Origin: Chloroflexota bacterium
GTDB lineage: Bacteria > Chloroflexota > Dehalococcoidia > SM23-28-2 > RBG-16-64-32
Length of the DNA: 5,587 bases
NCBI GenBank assembly: GCA_022561095.1
Contig: JADFRV010000150.1
Coordinates: 1 to 5,587, forward strand
Direction of reading: 5' to 3'
The notes beneath the pieces were generated by a model that had not been told where the DNA came from, searched no databases, and worked only from the letters and a program-made list of their open reading frames with translations. Positions 1 through 5,479 of this stretch are shown here, piece by piece. A program made the position numbers and the translations under genes. Every line of letters begins with the position of its first letter. The stretch's first letter is position 1.

Positions 1-1
1 G

Positions 2-58
2 GATGCGTTCGCTACCGCTCGACCTGAGCCCTGGCGTAGGGATCGCCCGGCGGCATGA
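2..58 (+). CDS. C-terminal tail of an upstream gene (partial)
   Basis: The frame beginning at base 2 is open from the window edge to a TGA at 56-58 and would encode DAFATARPEPWRRDRPAA, an Arg/Pro-rich tail with no recognisable domain. The TGA overlaps the ATG of the next gene in the arrangement ATGA (55-58), which is typical of translationally coupled operon genes. The next gene has no good Shine-Dalgarno, which also fits coupling. The visible piece is too short to name, and an open frame of 18 codons can occur by chance in GC-rich DNA, so this call rests mainly on the overlap. The other two forward frames are less convincing: frame 1 has stops at 25-27 and 37-39, and frame 3 is a shadow of the transporter gene. 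Confidence 0.4.
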   Translation, partial: DAFATARPEPWRRDRPAA

Positions 59-942
59 TCCGTCTCCTCGCCCTGCTGGGGATCCTGGGCATCTCCTTCT
101 CGGCGATCTTCGTGAAGGAGGCCGATGTGTCTCCCTCCACCGCCGCCTTTTTCCGCAACGCCTACGCGGCGCCGGTCCTGTTTCTGGTCTGGATGTCGAT
201 CCGGGGCGGCGACGACCGCCCGGCCGCGCTGCGGCTGATGGCGGTGGCGAGCGGGGTGTTCCTGGCGCTGGACCTCACCGTCTGGCACCGCTCCATCGAC
301 CTGATCGGCGCCGGGCTGGCGACGGTCCTTGCCAACACGCAGGTGGTGTTTGTCGGCTTGATCGCCTGGGTGGTGCTGCGAGAGCGCCCCACCAGGCTGG
401 CGTTCCTCACGATCCCGGTCGTCTTCGCCGGCGTGGTCCTGATCTCCGGCCTGGGGCGCGCCGACGCCTTCGGGGACGATCCGCTGGCCGGGGTGGCGTT
501 CGGTGTGCTTGCCGGGGCCGCTTATTCGGGCTTTCTGCTGATCTTTCGGGCGTCTAACCGCGAGCTCGCCCCCGTGGCGGGGCCGCTCCTGGACGCCACG
601 GTGGGCGCGGCGGTAGGGTCGCTCCTGGCGAGTGCGGCCGATCCGGATTTCAGCTTCGCCTTCTCCTGGCCGGAGCACGGATGGCTGCTGGCGCTGGCGC
701 TGGTGGCGCAGGTGGTCGGGTGGTTGCTTATCGCTGCGGCGCTGCCGCGTGTGCCGGCGCTGGAGACCTCGGTGTTGCTGCTGCTACAGCCGATGCTTAC
801 CGTGCTGTGGGGGCTGTTGCTGTTCAGCGAGTACCTTTCGGGGTTGCAGTGGGCGGGCGTGGTGCTGGTGCTGGGGGGAGTGGGCGTGCTGACGCTGCGG
901 GGCAGTGTGGAGCGGCCGTCGACGGCGCCGGCGGAGCCGTAG
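55..942 (+). CDS. EamA/DMT-superfamily membrane transporter
   Basis: The 295-residue protein is almost entirely hydrophobic segments separated by short polar loops, consistent with about ten transmembrane helices and the usual 280-310 residue length of DMT-superfamily carriers. The internal duplication of EamA proteins is visible. The first half ends with ANTQVVFVGLIAWVVLRERP (residues 93-112) followed by helix 119-131. The second half has the matching QPMLTVLWGLLLFSEYLSG (245-263) followed by the helix at about 266-281. The Glu after the sixth-helix-like segment (E110, E259) is characteristic of the family. Family members export or import small metabolites such as amino acids, sugars or nucleotides across the cytoplasmic membrane. 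The substrate cannot be read from the sequence. ATG 55 is chosen because stops lie just upstream in frame (25-27, 37-39) and helix 1 begins at once. No strong ribosome site precedes it, so coupling to the upstream gene through ATGA is likely. Confidence 0.9.
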   Translation: MIRLLALLGILGISFSAIFVKEADVSPSTAAFFRNAYAAPVLFLVWMSIRGGDDRPAALRLMAVASGVFLALDLTVWHRSIDLIGAGLATVLANTQVVFVGLIAWVVLRERPTRLAFLTIPVVFAGVVLISGLGRADAFGDDPLAGVAFGVLAGAAYSGFLLIFRASNRELAPVAGPLLDATVGAAVGSLLASAADPDFSFAFSWPEHGWLLALALVAQVVGWLLIAAALPRVPALETSVLLLLQPMLTVLWGLLLFSEYLSGLQWAGVVLVLGGVGVLTLRGSVERPSTAPAEP

Positions 943-986
943 CACGCGAATCGACCAACCTGGAGGTGGGGTAGCAGAGGCCGCCG

Positions 987-1016
987 CTGACAGAGGCAGG
1001 TCGGTCGCAGTAAGAT
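987..1016 (+). promoter_or_regulatory. Putative sigma-70-type promoter of the SDR gene
   Basis: CTGACA (987-992) matches five of six bases of the -35 consensus. It is followed after 18 bases by TAAGAT (1011-1016), which matches four of six of the -10 consensus. Transcription would start near 1023, giving a leader of about 34 bases that carries the Shine-Dalgarno at 1044-1050. The 114-base gap after the transporter gene gives room for an independent promoter. Promoter hexamers found by eye in GC-rich DNA are often fortuitous. Confidence 0.4.
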
Positions 1017-1043
1017 AGACGGCGTCGCCCCATAGCGATTCAG

Positions 1044-1050
1044 AAGGAGG
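1044..1050 (+). promoter_or_regulatory. Shine-Dalgarno that fixes a TTG start
   Basis: AAGGAGG is a full-strength ribosome binding site located six bases before TTG 1057-1059. No ATG or GTG gives an equally well placed start with an intact Rossmann N-terminus, so this site decides the start codon of the SDR gene. Confidence 0.85.
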
Positions 1051-1056
1051 AAACTC

Positions 1057-1899
1057 TTGGGTAAGCTTCAGGACAAAGTAGCCATCGTGACCGGCGCCAG
1101 CTCCGGTATCGGACTGGCGATCGCCAAGGCGCTGGGCCGCGAGGGCGCCGCCGTCGTCCTCGCCGGGCGCACGCAGGGCCCGATGGAGGAGGCGGCGAAC
1201 GAGATATCGTCCAACTCCGGTCGCGCCGCCGTGCACAAGGTGGACGTGCGGGACGAGCAGCAGATGCGGAAGCTGGTGGACGATGCGGTGAACGAGTTCG
1301 GCAAGCTGGACGTTATGGTGAACAACGCCGGCGTCAACCCGTTCGACAACGTGCTGGAGGGGGACGTGCAGAAGTGGCGGGAGACGCTGGAGACGAACGT
1401 GATCGGCCTGGCTTTGGGCTGCCGCGAGGCGTACCGAGTGATGCAGGGGAAGGGCGGCCACATCGTGAACATCACCAGCGTCGCCGCCCGCTACGCGGAG
1501 CCGGATGGCCCGATGTACGCTGCGTCCAAGCATGCCGCAGGAGCCCTGACGGAGTCGCTGCGCGTGGCGCTCCTCGGCAAGAACATCCGCATCACGGCCG
1601 TGATGCCGGGGGCCGTGGCCACCAGCATCGTGCGGAACATGCCTGAGGAGCAGCTTTTCGCCATCGGCCGCATGTTCGGGGTCGATCCGGAGCAGGCGGG
1701 GCTTAAGCCGGGGGAGCAGCTGCCGCAGGAGATCCTGGACCGGGTGGCGACGGCGGCCAAGAACATGGTCTTGAGGCCTGAGGACGTGGCGGAGGCGGTG
1801 CTGTACGCGGTGTCGCAGCCGGAGACGGTGCACCTGAACGAGATCATGGTGCGGCCGGCGCAGCCGCTGCAGATGCCGGGGATGAACCTGCCGGCCTGA
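1057..1899 (+). CDS. Short-chain dehydrogenase/reductase (classical SDR)
   Basis: This 280-residue Rossmann-fold oxidoreductase has every classical SDR motif. The cofactor-binding TGASSGIG is at residues 12-19, the adenine-contacting D63 sits in KVDV, and NNAG is at 89-92. The active-site residues are N114, S141, Y154 and K158 (YAASK, 154-158), with PG at 184-185 after strand 6. Arg38 after strand 2 (LAGRT) suggests a preference for NADP(H) over NAD(H). It should catalyse reversible alcohol/carbonyl interconversion in the cytoplasm. The substrate is unknown. The closing HLNEIMVRPAQP resembles YdfG-like SDRs. The protein is about 30 residues longer than a typical 250-residue member: a helical-looking stretch at about 195-232 lies between the substrate loop and VLRPEDVAEAV, where the SDR lid normally sits. 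Translation starts at TTG behind a perfect Shine-Dalgarno. The acetyltransferase gene follows 17 bases later and is probably co-transcribed. Confidence 0.93.
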   Translation: MGKLQDKVAIVTGASSGIGLAIAKALGREGAAVVLAGRTQGPMEEAANEISSNSGRAAVHKVDVRDEQQMRKLVDDAVNEFGKLDVMVNNAGVNPFDNVLEGDVQKWRETLETNVIGLALGCREAYRVMQGKGGHIVNITSVAARYAEPDGPMYAASKHAAGALTESLRVALLGKNIRITAVMPGAVATSIVRNMPEEQLFAIGRMFGVDPEQAGLKPGEQLPQEILDRVATAAKNMVLRPEDVAEAVLYAVSQPETVHLNEIMVRPAQPLQMPGMNLPA

Positions 1900-1916
1900 C
1901 GCACGGTCGCTAGGAC

Positions 1917-2372
1917 ATGTCCTCGATCACTGTCAGACAGGCCGCTGCCGGTGATTTCGACGCCCTGCTGCGGCTGCTGGACCAGATGGACGAGAGCATG
2001 TATCGTGGCCGCGCCGTCGCTGACGAGGGCGACCTGCGGGCGCTGTACGAGGCGATCGTGGCCGACCCCGACCAGCGTCTATTCCTGGCCGAGGACGGCG
2101 GTCGGCTCGTCGGTTCGGCGCACCTGATGGTGCTGCGACACTTCGATCGCAGCCTGTCGCGCTCGGCGGTGGTGGAGGGTGTGATCGTGGCGCGCGATCA
2201 GCGGCGTGGGGGCGTGGGCGCGGCGCTGATGCGGGCGGCGGCGGAGGCGGCGCGGGCGGCGGGGTGCTACAAGCTGGACCTAACGTCCAATATGGCGCGG
2301 AGGGGGGCGCACCGCTTCTACAGCCGTCTGGGCTGGAAGCGCAGCCACTACGGGTATTCGCTGGAGCTGTAG
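1917..2372 (+). CDS. GNAT-family N-acetyltransferase
   Basis: The 151-residue protein has the size and layout of a single-domain GNAT acetyltransferase, which moves an acetyl group from acetyl-CoA to an amine in the cytoplasm. The N-terminal strand ITVRQAAAGDFDALLRLL (residues 4-21) leads into helix 1. Strand 4 (about 84-92, VVEGVIVA) is followed by the acetyl-CoA pyrophosphate loop QRRGGVGAALM (95-105), matching the Q/RxxGxG/A motif A. Motif B appears as HRFYSRLGW (132-140), including the Tyr often used as the general acid. A Tyr-containing C-terminal strand (SHYGYSLEL) completes the fold. The acceptor could be a small molecule, a peptide N-terminus or a lysine and cannot be told from sequence. 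It begins 17 bases after the SDR stop. The only purine-rich stretch, TAGGA, is too close to the ATG to be a good ribosome site, so translation probably depends on ribosomes arriving from the SDR gene. Confidence 0.88.
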   Translation: MSSITVRQAAAGDFDALLRLLDQMDESMYRGRAVADEGDLRALYEAIVADPDQRLFLAEDGGRLVGSAHLMVLRHFDRSLSRSAVVEGVIVARDQRRGGVGAALMRAAAEAARAAGCYKLDLTSNMARRGAHRFYSRLGWKRSHYGYSLEL

Positions 2373-2392
2373 GAGGCTGTTGCCGGCCGCCA

Positions 2393-2430
2393 GCAGGCCC
2401 AAAGCCTGCCTGCCGGTAGGCAGGGCCTGC
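2393..2430. terminator. Nested hairpins in the convergent gap, possible bidirectional terminator
   Basis: Between the stop codons of the acetyltransferase (2372) and the GltD-like gene (2432) lie nested inverted repeats. An outer 8-bp stem pairs GCAGGCCC (2393-2400) with GGGCCTGC (2423-2430). Inside it, CCTGCCT (2405-2411) can pair with AGGCAGG (2418-2424), although the outer stem leaves only five of those pairs free. A third, alternative pairing joins 2393-2398 with 2404-2409. The position between two converging genes suits a bidirectional terminator. There is no T-run on either strand, so classical intrinsic termination is doubtful and the structure may instead only stabilise 3' ends. Confidence 0.4.
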
Positions 2431-2431
2431 G

Positions 2432-3862
2432 CTACAGGGTTTGCAGGTAGCCGTGGATCGCCTCGGCGGCGCGGCGGCCGTCGGCGAGGGCGGTGACTAC
2501 GAGGTCGGCGCCGTTGACGTTGTCGCCGCCGGCGAACACGCCTTTGCGGCTGGTGCTGAAGTCCTCCTGGATGCGGATCAGGTGGCTGCGCTTGTCCGTG
2601 TGGAGGCCGGGGGTGGTCTCCTCCATCAGCTCATCGGCGTTGTAGCCGATAGCCAGCACGACGGTATCGGCGGGGACGGCGAACTCGGAGCCGGGGACGG
2701 GCTCGGGGCGACGGCGACCGGTATCGTCGGGCTCGCCGAGGCGCATGCGGACGCACTCGGCGGCGGTGACGCGGCCGTTGTCGCCGAGGAAGCGGGTGGG
2801 CACGGTGAGGTACTGGAACTGGACGCCCTCCTCGCGGGCGTGGCGGCGCTCCTCCTCGCGGCCCTTCTGCTCGTGCTCCGTGCGACGGTACATGCAGGTT
2901 ACGCTCTCCGCGCCCAGGCGGACGGCGGTGCGAACGCAGTCCATGGAGGTATCGCCGCCGCCGACGACGAGGACGTGCTTGCCGATGGGCAGCGGCTCTC
3001 GCATGTCCTGCGGGAGCTGGTGGGGCTGGAGGTTGCCGCGAACGAGGAACTCGGTGGCCTGATAGACCTCGCCCAGCTCCTCGCCGGGGATGCGCATCTG
3101 GCCGCCGACGCCGGCGCCGGTGCCGATGAAGACGGCGTGGTAGCCATCGCGGAACAGGTCGTCGATGGTCACGTCGCCGCCGATGCGGGTGTTGCAGACG
3201 AACTCGATACCCAGGTTGCGGAGGAAGGCGAGCTTCTCGTCCAGGATCTCCTTGCGCATCTTGAAGTTGGGGATGCCGTAGAGGAGGACGCCGCCGGGCT
3301 CCGGCCAGGCCTCGAACACGGTGCAGGAGTGTCCTTCCTTGGCCAGGTCCTCGGCAACGGCGAGGCTGGCGGGTCCGGAGCCGACGATGGCGACCTTCTT
3401 GTCGCTGGGCGGCGCCAGCTCCGGCATCGGGAAGCCTTCGGTGCGGCGCTGCTGGTCCGAGACGAACGATTCCAGCTTGCCGATGGCAACCGGCGCCTGG
3501 CGGCCCATGTCGGCGGTGCGGATGGCGAAGCCAACGACGCAGGCGCCCTCGCAGAGGGATTCCTGGGGGCAGAGGCGGCCGCACATCTCGGGGAGGGTGG
3601 ATGTCTCGCGGAAGACGTTGGCGGCGGCGTTGAGATCGCCCTCTTCCAGGAGGAGGAGGGCGCGGGGGATGTCGTTTTCGACGGGGCAGGCCTCCTGGCA
3701 GGGGGCGGTGGGGCAGTGGATGCAGCGCTCGGCCTCGATTACGGCGGTATCGAGCTCGTAGCCCAGGAACGCCTCGTCCCAGTTCTTGACTCGCTGGGCG
3801 GGGTCCTGCTTGGGCGCGGGCTGTAGGGCTATCTCCAGTCGGCGGTGGTTATCACAAGGCAT
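2432..3862 (-). CDS. GltD-like NAD(P)H:FAD iron-sulfur oxidoreductase (glutamate synthase small-subunit family)
   Basis: The 476-residue protein matches the glutamate synthase beta subunit (E. coli GltD is about 470 residues) across its whole length. The N-terminal Fer4_20-type domain has two four-cysteine sets, C47/C50/C55/C59 and C94/C98/C104/C108, expected to hold two [4Fe-4S] clusters. The FAD-binding VAIVGSGPASLAVA is at 157-170. GGVLLYGIPNFKM (190-202) follows. The NAD(P)H-binding VLVVGGGDTSMDC is at 297-309, with YRR at 325-327 favouring NADPH. The closing FAD motif GVFAGGDNVNGADLVVTALADG is near 441-462. In glutamate synthase this subunit feeds electrons from NADPH to GltB. No gltB lies in this window, so it may serve a distant GltB or another partner, as in the relatives PreT and NfnB/sulfide dehydrogenase. 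ATG 3862 is preceded by GGAGG (3874-3878 on the other strand), 11 bases away, which is slightly long. It is transcribed alone, towards the convergent gap. Confidence 0.88.
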   Translation of the reverse strand: MPCDNHRRLEIALQPAPKQDPAQRVKNWDEAFLGYELDTAVIEAERCIHCPTAPCQEACPVENDIPRALLLLEEGDLNAAANVFRETSTLPEMCGRLCPQESLCEGACVVGFAIRTADMGRQAPVAIGKLESFVSDQQRRTEGFPMPELAPPSDKKVAIVGSGPASLAVAEDLAKEGHSCTVFEAWPEPGGVLLYGIPNFKMRKEILDEKLAFLRNLGIEFVCNTRIGGDVTIDDLFRDGYHAVFIGTGAGVGGQMRIPGEELGEVYQATEFLVRGNLQPHQLPQDMREPLPIGKHVLVVGGGDTSMDCVRTAVRLGAESVTCMYRRTEHEQKGREEERRHAREEGVQFQYLTVPTRFLGDNGRVTAAECVRMRLGEPDDTGRRRPEPVPGSEFAVPADTVVLAIGYNADELMEETTPGLHTDKRSHLIRIQEDFSTSRKGVFAGGDNVNGADLVVTALADGRRAAEAIHGYLQTL

Positions 3863-3907
3863 AGGGCGGCTGGCCTCCGGTGAGCGTCCGGAAGTTGTGT
3901 GGGCACT

Positions 3908-3935
3908 AGTTTATCAGATAGGGCGCTTTTTGCAA
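3908..3935 (-). promoter_or_regulatory. Putative promoter of the GltD-like gene
   Basis: On the - strand TTGCAA (3930-3935) is followed after 16 bases by TAAACT (3908-3913), each a 4/6 match to the sigma-70 consensus hexamers. It sits in an AT-richer patch 46 bases before the GltD-like ATG. It is also downstream of the terminator-like hairpin of the surface-protein gene, where a separate promoter is needed. The match is moderate. Confidence 0.4.
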
Positions 3936-3978
3936 GTTGAAGGTTCCTAAACTCCTGACGCTTGCGCCGCGCAGCAAG

Positions 3979-4006
3979 AAGGGGGACAGCCGTAGCCGTC
4001 CCCCTT
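3979..4006 (-). terminator. Terminator-like hairpin after the surface-protein gene
   Basis: A perfect 9-bp stem, AAGGGGGAC (3979-3987) with GTCCCCCTT (3998-4006), encloses a 10-base loop. It begins 19 bases after the stop codon of the LPXTG protein gene. Read on the - strand, the right arm ends in CTT followed by CTTGC, a weak pyrimidine tail rather than a true T-run. It probably ends the surface-protein transcript and separates it from the GltD-like gene downstream on the same strand. Confidence 0.65.
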
Positions 4007-4025
4007 CGGCTCTCGAAACGCTAGG

Positions 4026-5360
4026 CTAGCGGACGCGCCTTCTCTGGTAGGCGAACCAGGCGCTGCCGCTGCCGATGAGGGCGATGGCGCCGGCGATGGC
4101 GGCCAGCCAGGGCAGGGCGCCGGAGCTGCCGTCAGAGGGCGTACCACCGGTGGTCGGGAGCTGCACAGCGGCCGCCACGGTCGGCGTGGGTGCGGGGGTG
4201 GCGGTCGCCGCCAAGACCGTCGGCGACGGTGTGGGCGTGGGCAGTTCCCACGTCTTCTGGACCAACGTTGATTCCGTGGTTTCTCTCGTCGTGACGAAAC
4301 TGGCTGAGATGGTGTCGGTGCCAACGCCGCCGTCTCCCGTGTAGGTGAAGCTGACCTGACCGTTGGCGTCCGTCGTGCAATCAGCGTTAGAGCTGCATAT
4401 GCCACTTGCCCCCGCATTGGGACCGGAAGTCACAGCGAACGTAATCGTTACGCCAACTGCCAGAACGGGCGGCTCACCGTCCAGCGCCGTGGCGGTCACG
4501 GTGTGGGTGGTGCCGACGATGTTCGTGGCTGCCGAAGGCGTCAAGTCGATGCTTCCCGGCAGCTTGACATTGGCGCCGCCGATGATGATGTTCCTTTGTT
4601 GACCGTCGTCGGCAAGGATCTGCAAGTCGCCGAGATCGCCTGTAAAGTTGCTGTGACACGGGCCTGATGTGATATCAGCGTTTGTGAGGCCCGGAAACGC
4701 CGCCTGGCCCGCCACCGTGAGGGTCAATGTGTCTTCGTCGCAGCCATCGACGTTTGATGCTCCGGGCAGGAGTGCGGAAAGCCAGCCGTAGGCGGTGTCA
4801 CCAGATCCGTGAGACATGAGGCCGCCGCCCGAGTTGACGAAGTTAGCAATACTCGTAGCGTTGTTGGTCAGGGCCGTGCCTTCGTCGGATTCGAGATCAT
4901 TGCCCGCGCCTGTGCCAGCGGTCACGATGATGGCAGGGTTGATAGCGCCACTAGCCAGGTCCGTGAAGAACTGGTTGATGGCCGTTGCCCCATCGTGAAA
5001 GGTCACTCCGAGCCCCGCCTGAGGTGCGGCAAAGTGGTAGGCAGCGCCTGCGTCATCGTCGGTGGCTGTGGAATCGGCCGAACCCAACACCGCCACACTG
5101 CTATCGTTACCAGGCCGGAGTACGTTAGGGCTGATGTTCTCCAGTGCCTTCCTAATGTAGAGCCAGCCGTCTTCCAGCGTGCCGCCACTTATTGACCCAT
5201 GGTCAGTCAGATCGTCACCCCCAAGGATGACCGGCCCGCCCGCCGCGGCGCCCGCCGGCCTGGCTAGGCCGCCGGCAAACAGAAGGGCGACAAGGACCAC
5301 GGCCAGCGCCATCAGAAGCCCCAGCCCGACAAGCGTATTTAGTCTTAGAAAGCGAGACAT
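4026..5360 (-). CDS. Sortase-anchored secreted surface protein with Big-1 Ig-like domain (LPTTG)
   Basis: The 444-residue precursor starts with a signal peptide: Arg3 and Arg6, a hydrophobic core at about 9-31, and likely cleavage near PAGAAA/GG (35-42). The N-terminal region of about 220 residues (42-262) begins with GPVILGGDDLTDHG and includes AIIVTAGTGAGNDLES and FVNSGGGLMSHGSGD. It looks like an alternating alpha/beta fold, but I cannot name the family with confidence. Residues 270-355 resemble a bacterial Ig-like Big-1 domain (TVTATALDG, GVTITFAV, then DANGQVSFTYTG), with a possible disulfide C322-C328. A Pro/Thr stalk (373-399, PTPTPSPT, ATPAPTPTV) leads to the sortase signal LPTTG (401-405), a hydrophobic helix (about 416-437) and the tail QRRRVR. 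The mature protein should be joined to the cell envelope. No sortase is in this window. ATG 5360 is preferred over in-frame TTG 5408 and ATG 5387 because a strong Shine-Dalgarno lies six bases upstream and TTG 5408 falls at the predicted transcript start. Its GC content looks lower than that of its neighbours. Confidence 0.87.
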   Translation of the reverse strand: MSRFLRLNTLVGLGLLMALAVVLVALLFAGGLARPAGAAAGGPVILGGDDLTDHGSISGGTLEDGWLYIRKALENISPNVLRPGNDSSVAVLGSADSTATDDDAGAAYHFAAPQAGLGVTFHDGATAINQFFTDLASGAINPAIIVTAGTGAGNDLESDEGTALTNNATSIANFVNSGGGLMSHGSGDTAYGWLSALLPGASNVDGCDEDTLTLTVAGQAAFPGLTNADITSGPCHSNFTGDLGDLQILADDGQQRNIIIGGANVKLPGSIDLTPSAATNIVGTTHTVTATALDGEPPVLAVGVTITFAVTSGPNAGASGICSSNADCTTDANGQVSFTYTGDGGVGTDTISASFVTTRETTESTLVQKTWELPTPTPSPTVLAATATPAPTPTVAAAVQLPTTGGTPSDGSSGALPWLAAIAGAIALIGSGSAWFAYQRRRVR

Positions 5361-5401
5361 AGGTACCCTCCCTGATAGGTTGAACATACGTTGTTTGAGA
5401 C
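5358..5401 (-). repeat. Leader repeat, proximal copy (5' UTR plus ATG of the surface gene)
   Basis: Read on the - strand, this 44-base unit runs from GTCTCAAACAACGTATG (start) through GGGAGGG to the ATG of the surface-protein gene. The first 23 bases (5379-5401) are identical to 5497-5519. After a diverged 6-base patch, the last 15 bases (5358-5372) match 5477-5491 with one difference. It contains an 8-of-10 palindrome, AACGTATGTT (5383-5392). Confidence 0.9.
5366..5372 (-). promoter_or_regulatory. Shine-Dalgarno that fixes the surface-protein start
   Basis: On the - strand GGGAGGG lies five bases before ATG 5360-5358; its GGAGG core (5367-5371) is six bases away. It favours the 444-residue product over the longer in-frame readings. 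The same GGGAGGG with the same spacing to an ATG occurs in the distal leader copy (5485-5491). Confidence 0.8.
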
Positions 5402-5414
5402 GGAACAAGTCCCA

Positions 5415-5443
5415 TTAATACAGTTCGGGGAATGTTCTGTCAA
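5415..5443 (-). promoter_or_regulatory. Near-consensus sigma-70 promoter of the surface-protein gene
   Basis: On the - strand a perfect TTGACA (5438-5443) is followed after exactly 17 bases by TATTAA (5415-5420), which matches four of six bases of the -10 consensus, with a further T after it. Transcription should start near 5405-5409, so the transcript leader is about 45-50 bases and consists almost entirely of the proximal repeat copy at 5358-5401. It is the strongest promoter-like sequence in the window and lies between the two leader copies. Confidence 0.75.
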
Positions 5444-5455
5444 GTAAGCGCGTCC

Positions 5456-5479
5456 CTAGCCCGCCGGCAGCCTTATCAT
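5456..5479 (-). CDS. Possible seven-residue mini-ORF behind the distal leader copy
   Basis: The ATG of the distal leader copy, with GGGAGGG properly spaced in front of it, opens a frame reading MIRLPAG followed by TAG (5456-5458). It ends before the -35 hexamer of the surface-gene promoter. It could be a leader peptide, or the stump of a lost paralogous gene whose start region survives. Nothing in the peptide suggests a function. It will be translated only if a transcript crosses it, and the promoter in front of the distal copy is weak. Confidence 0.22.
   Translation of the reverse strand: MIRLPAG

Noticed and set aside
3..557. A 184-codon + strand frame overlapping the transporter
   Set aside because: It is Arg/Gly-rich and shares the region with a convincing membrane protein in another frame. 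It is a GC-rich shadow.
784..1833. A 349-codon open frame on the - strand, antisense to the SDR gene
   Set aside because: Its product is His/Arg/Leu-rich without domains, it crosses two real genes on the opposite strand, and it has no regulatory signals of its own.
2441..3826. A 461-codon open frame on the + strand, antisense to the GltD-like gene
   Set aside because: Its product is a low-complexity Ala/Gly/Val/Glu/Asp-rich string with no motif. It is the codon-position mirror of a GC-rich gene whose - strand product has complete cofactor motifs.
3947..4417. A 156-codon - strand frame rich in Arg, Pro and Ser
   Set aside because: It overlaps the C-terminal stalk and LPTTG region of the surface protein in another frame and runs through the terminator hairpin.
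5361..5408. A longer surface protein starting at TTG 5408 or ATG 5387
   Set aside because: TTG 5408 lies at the predicted transcript start. Neither has a Shine-Dalgarno, while ATG 5360 has GGGAGGG at good spacing and begins a normal signal peptide.
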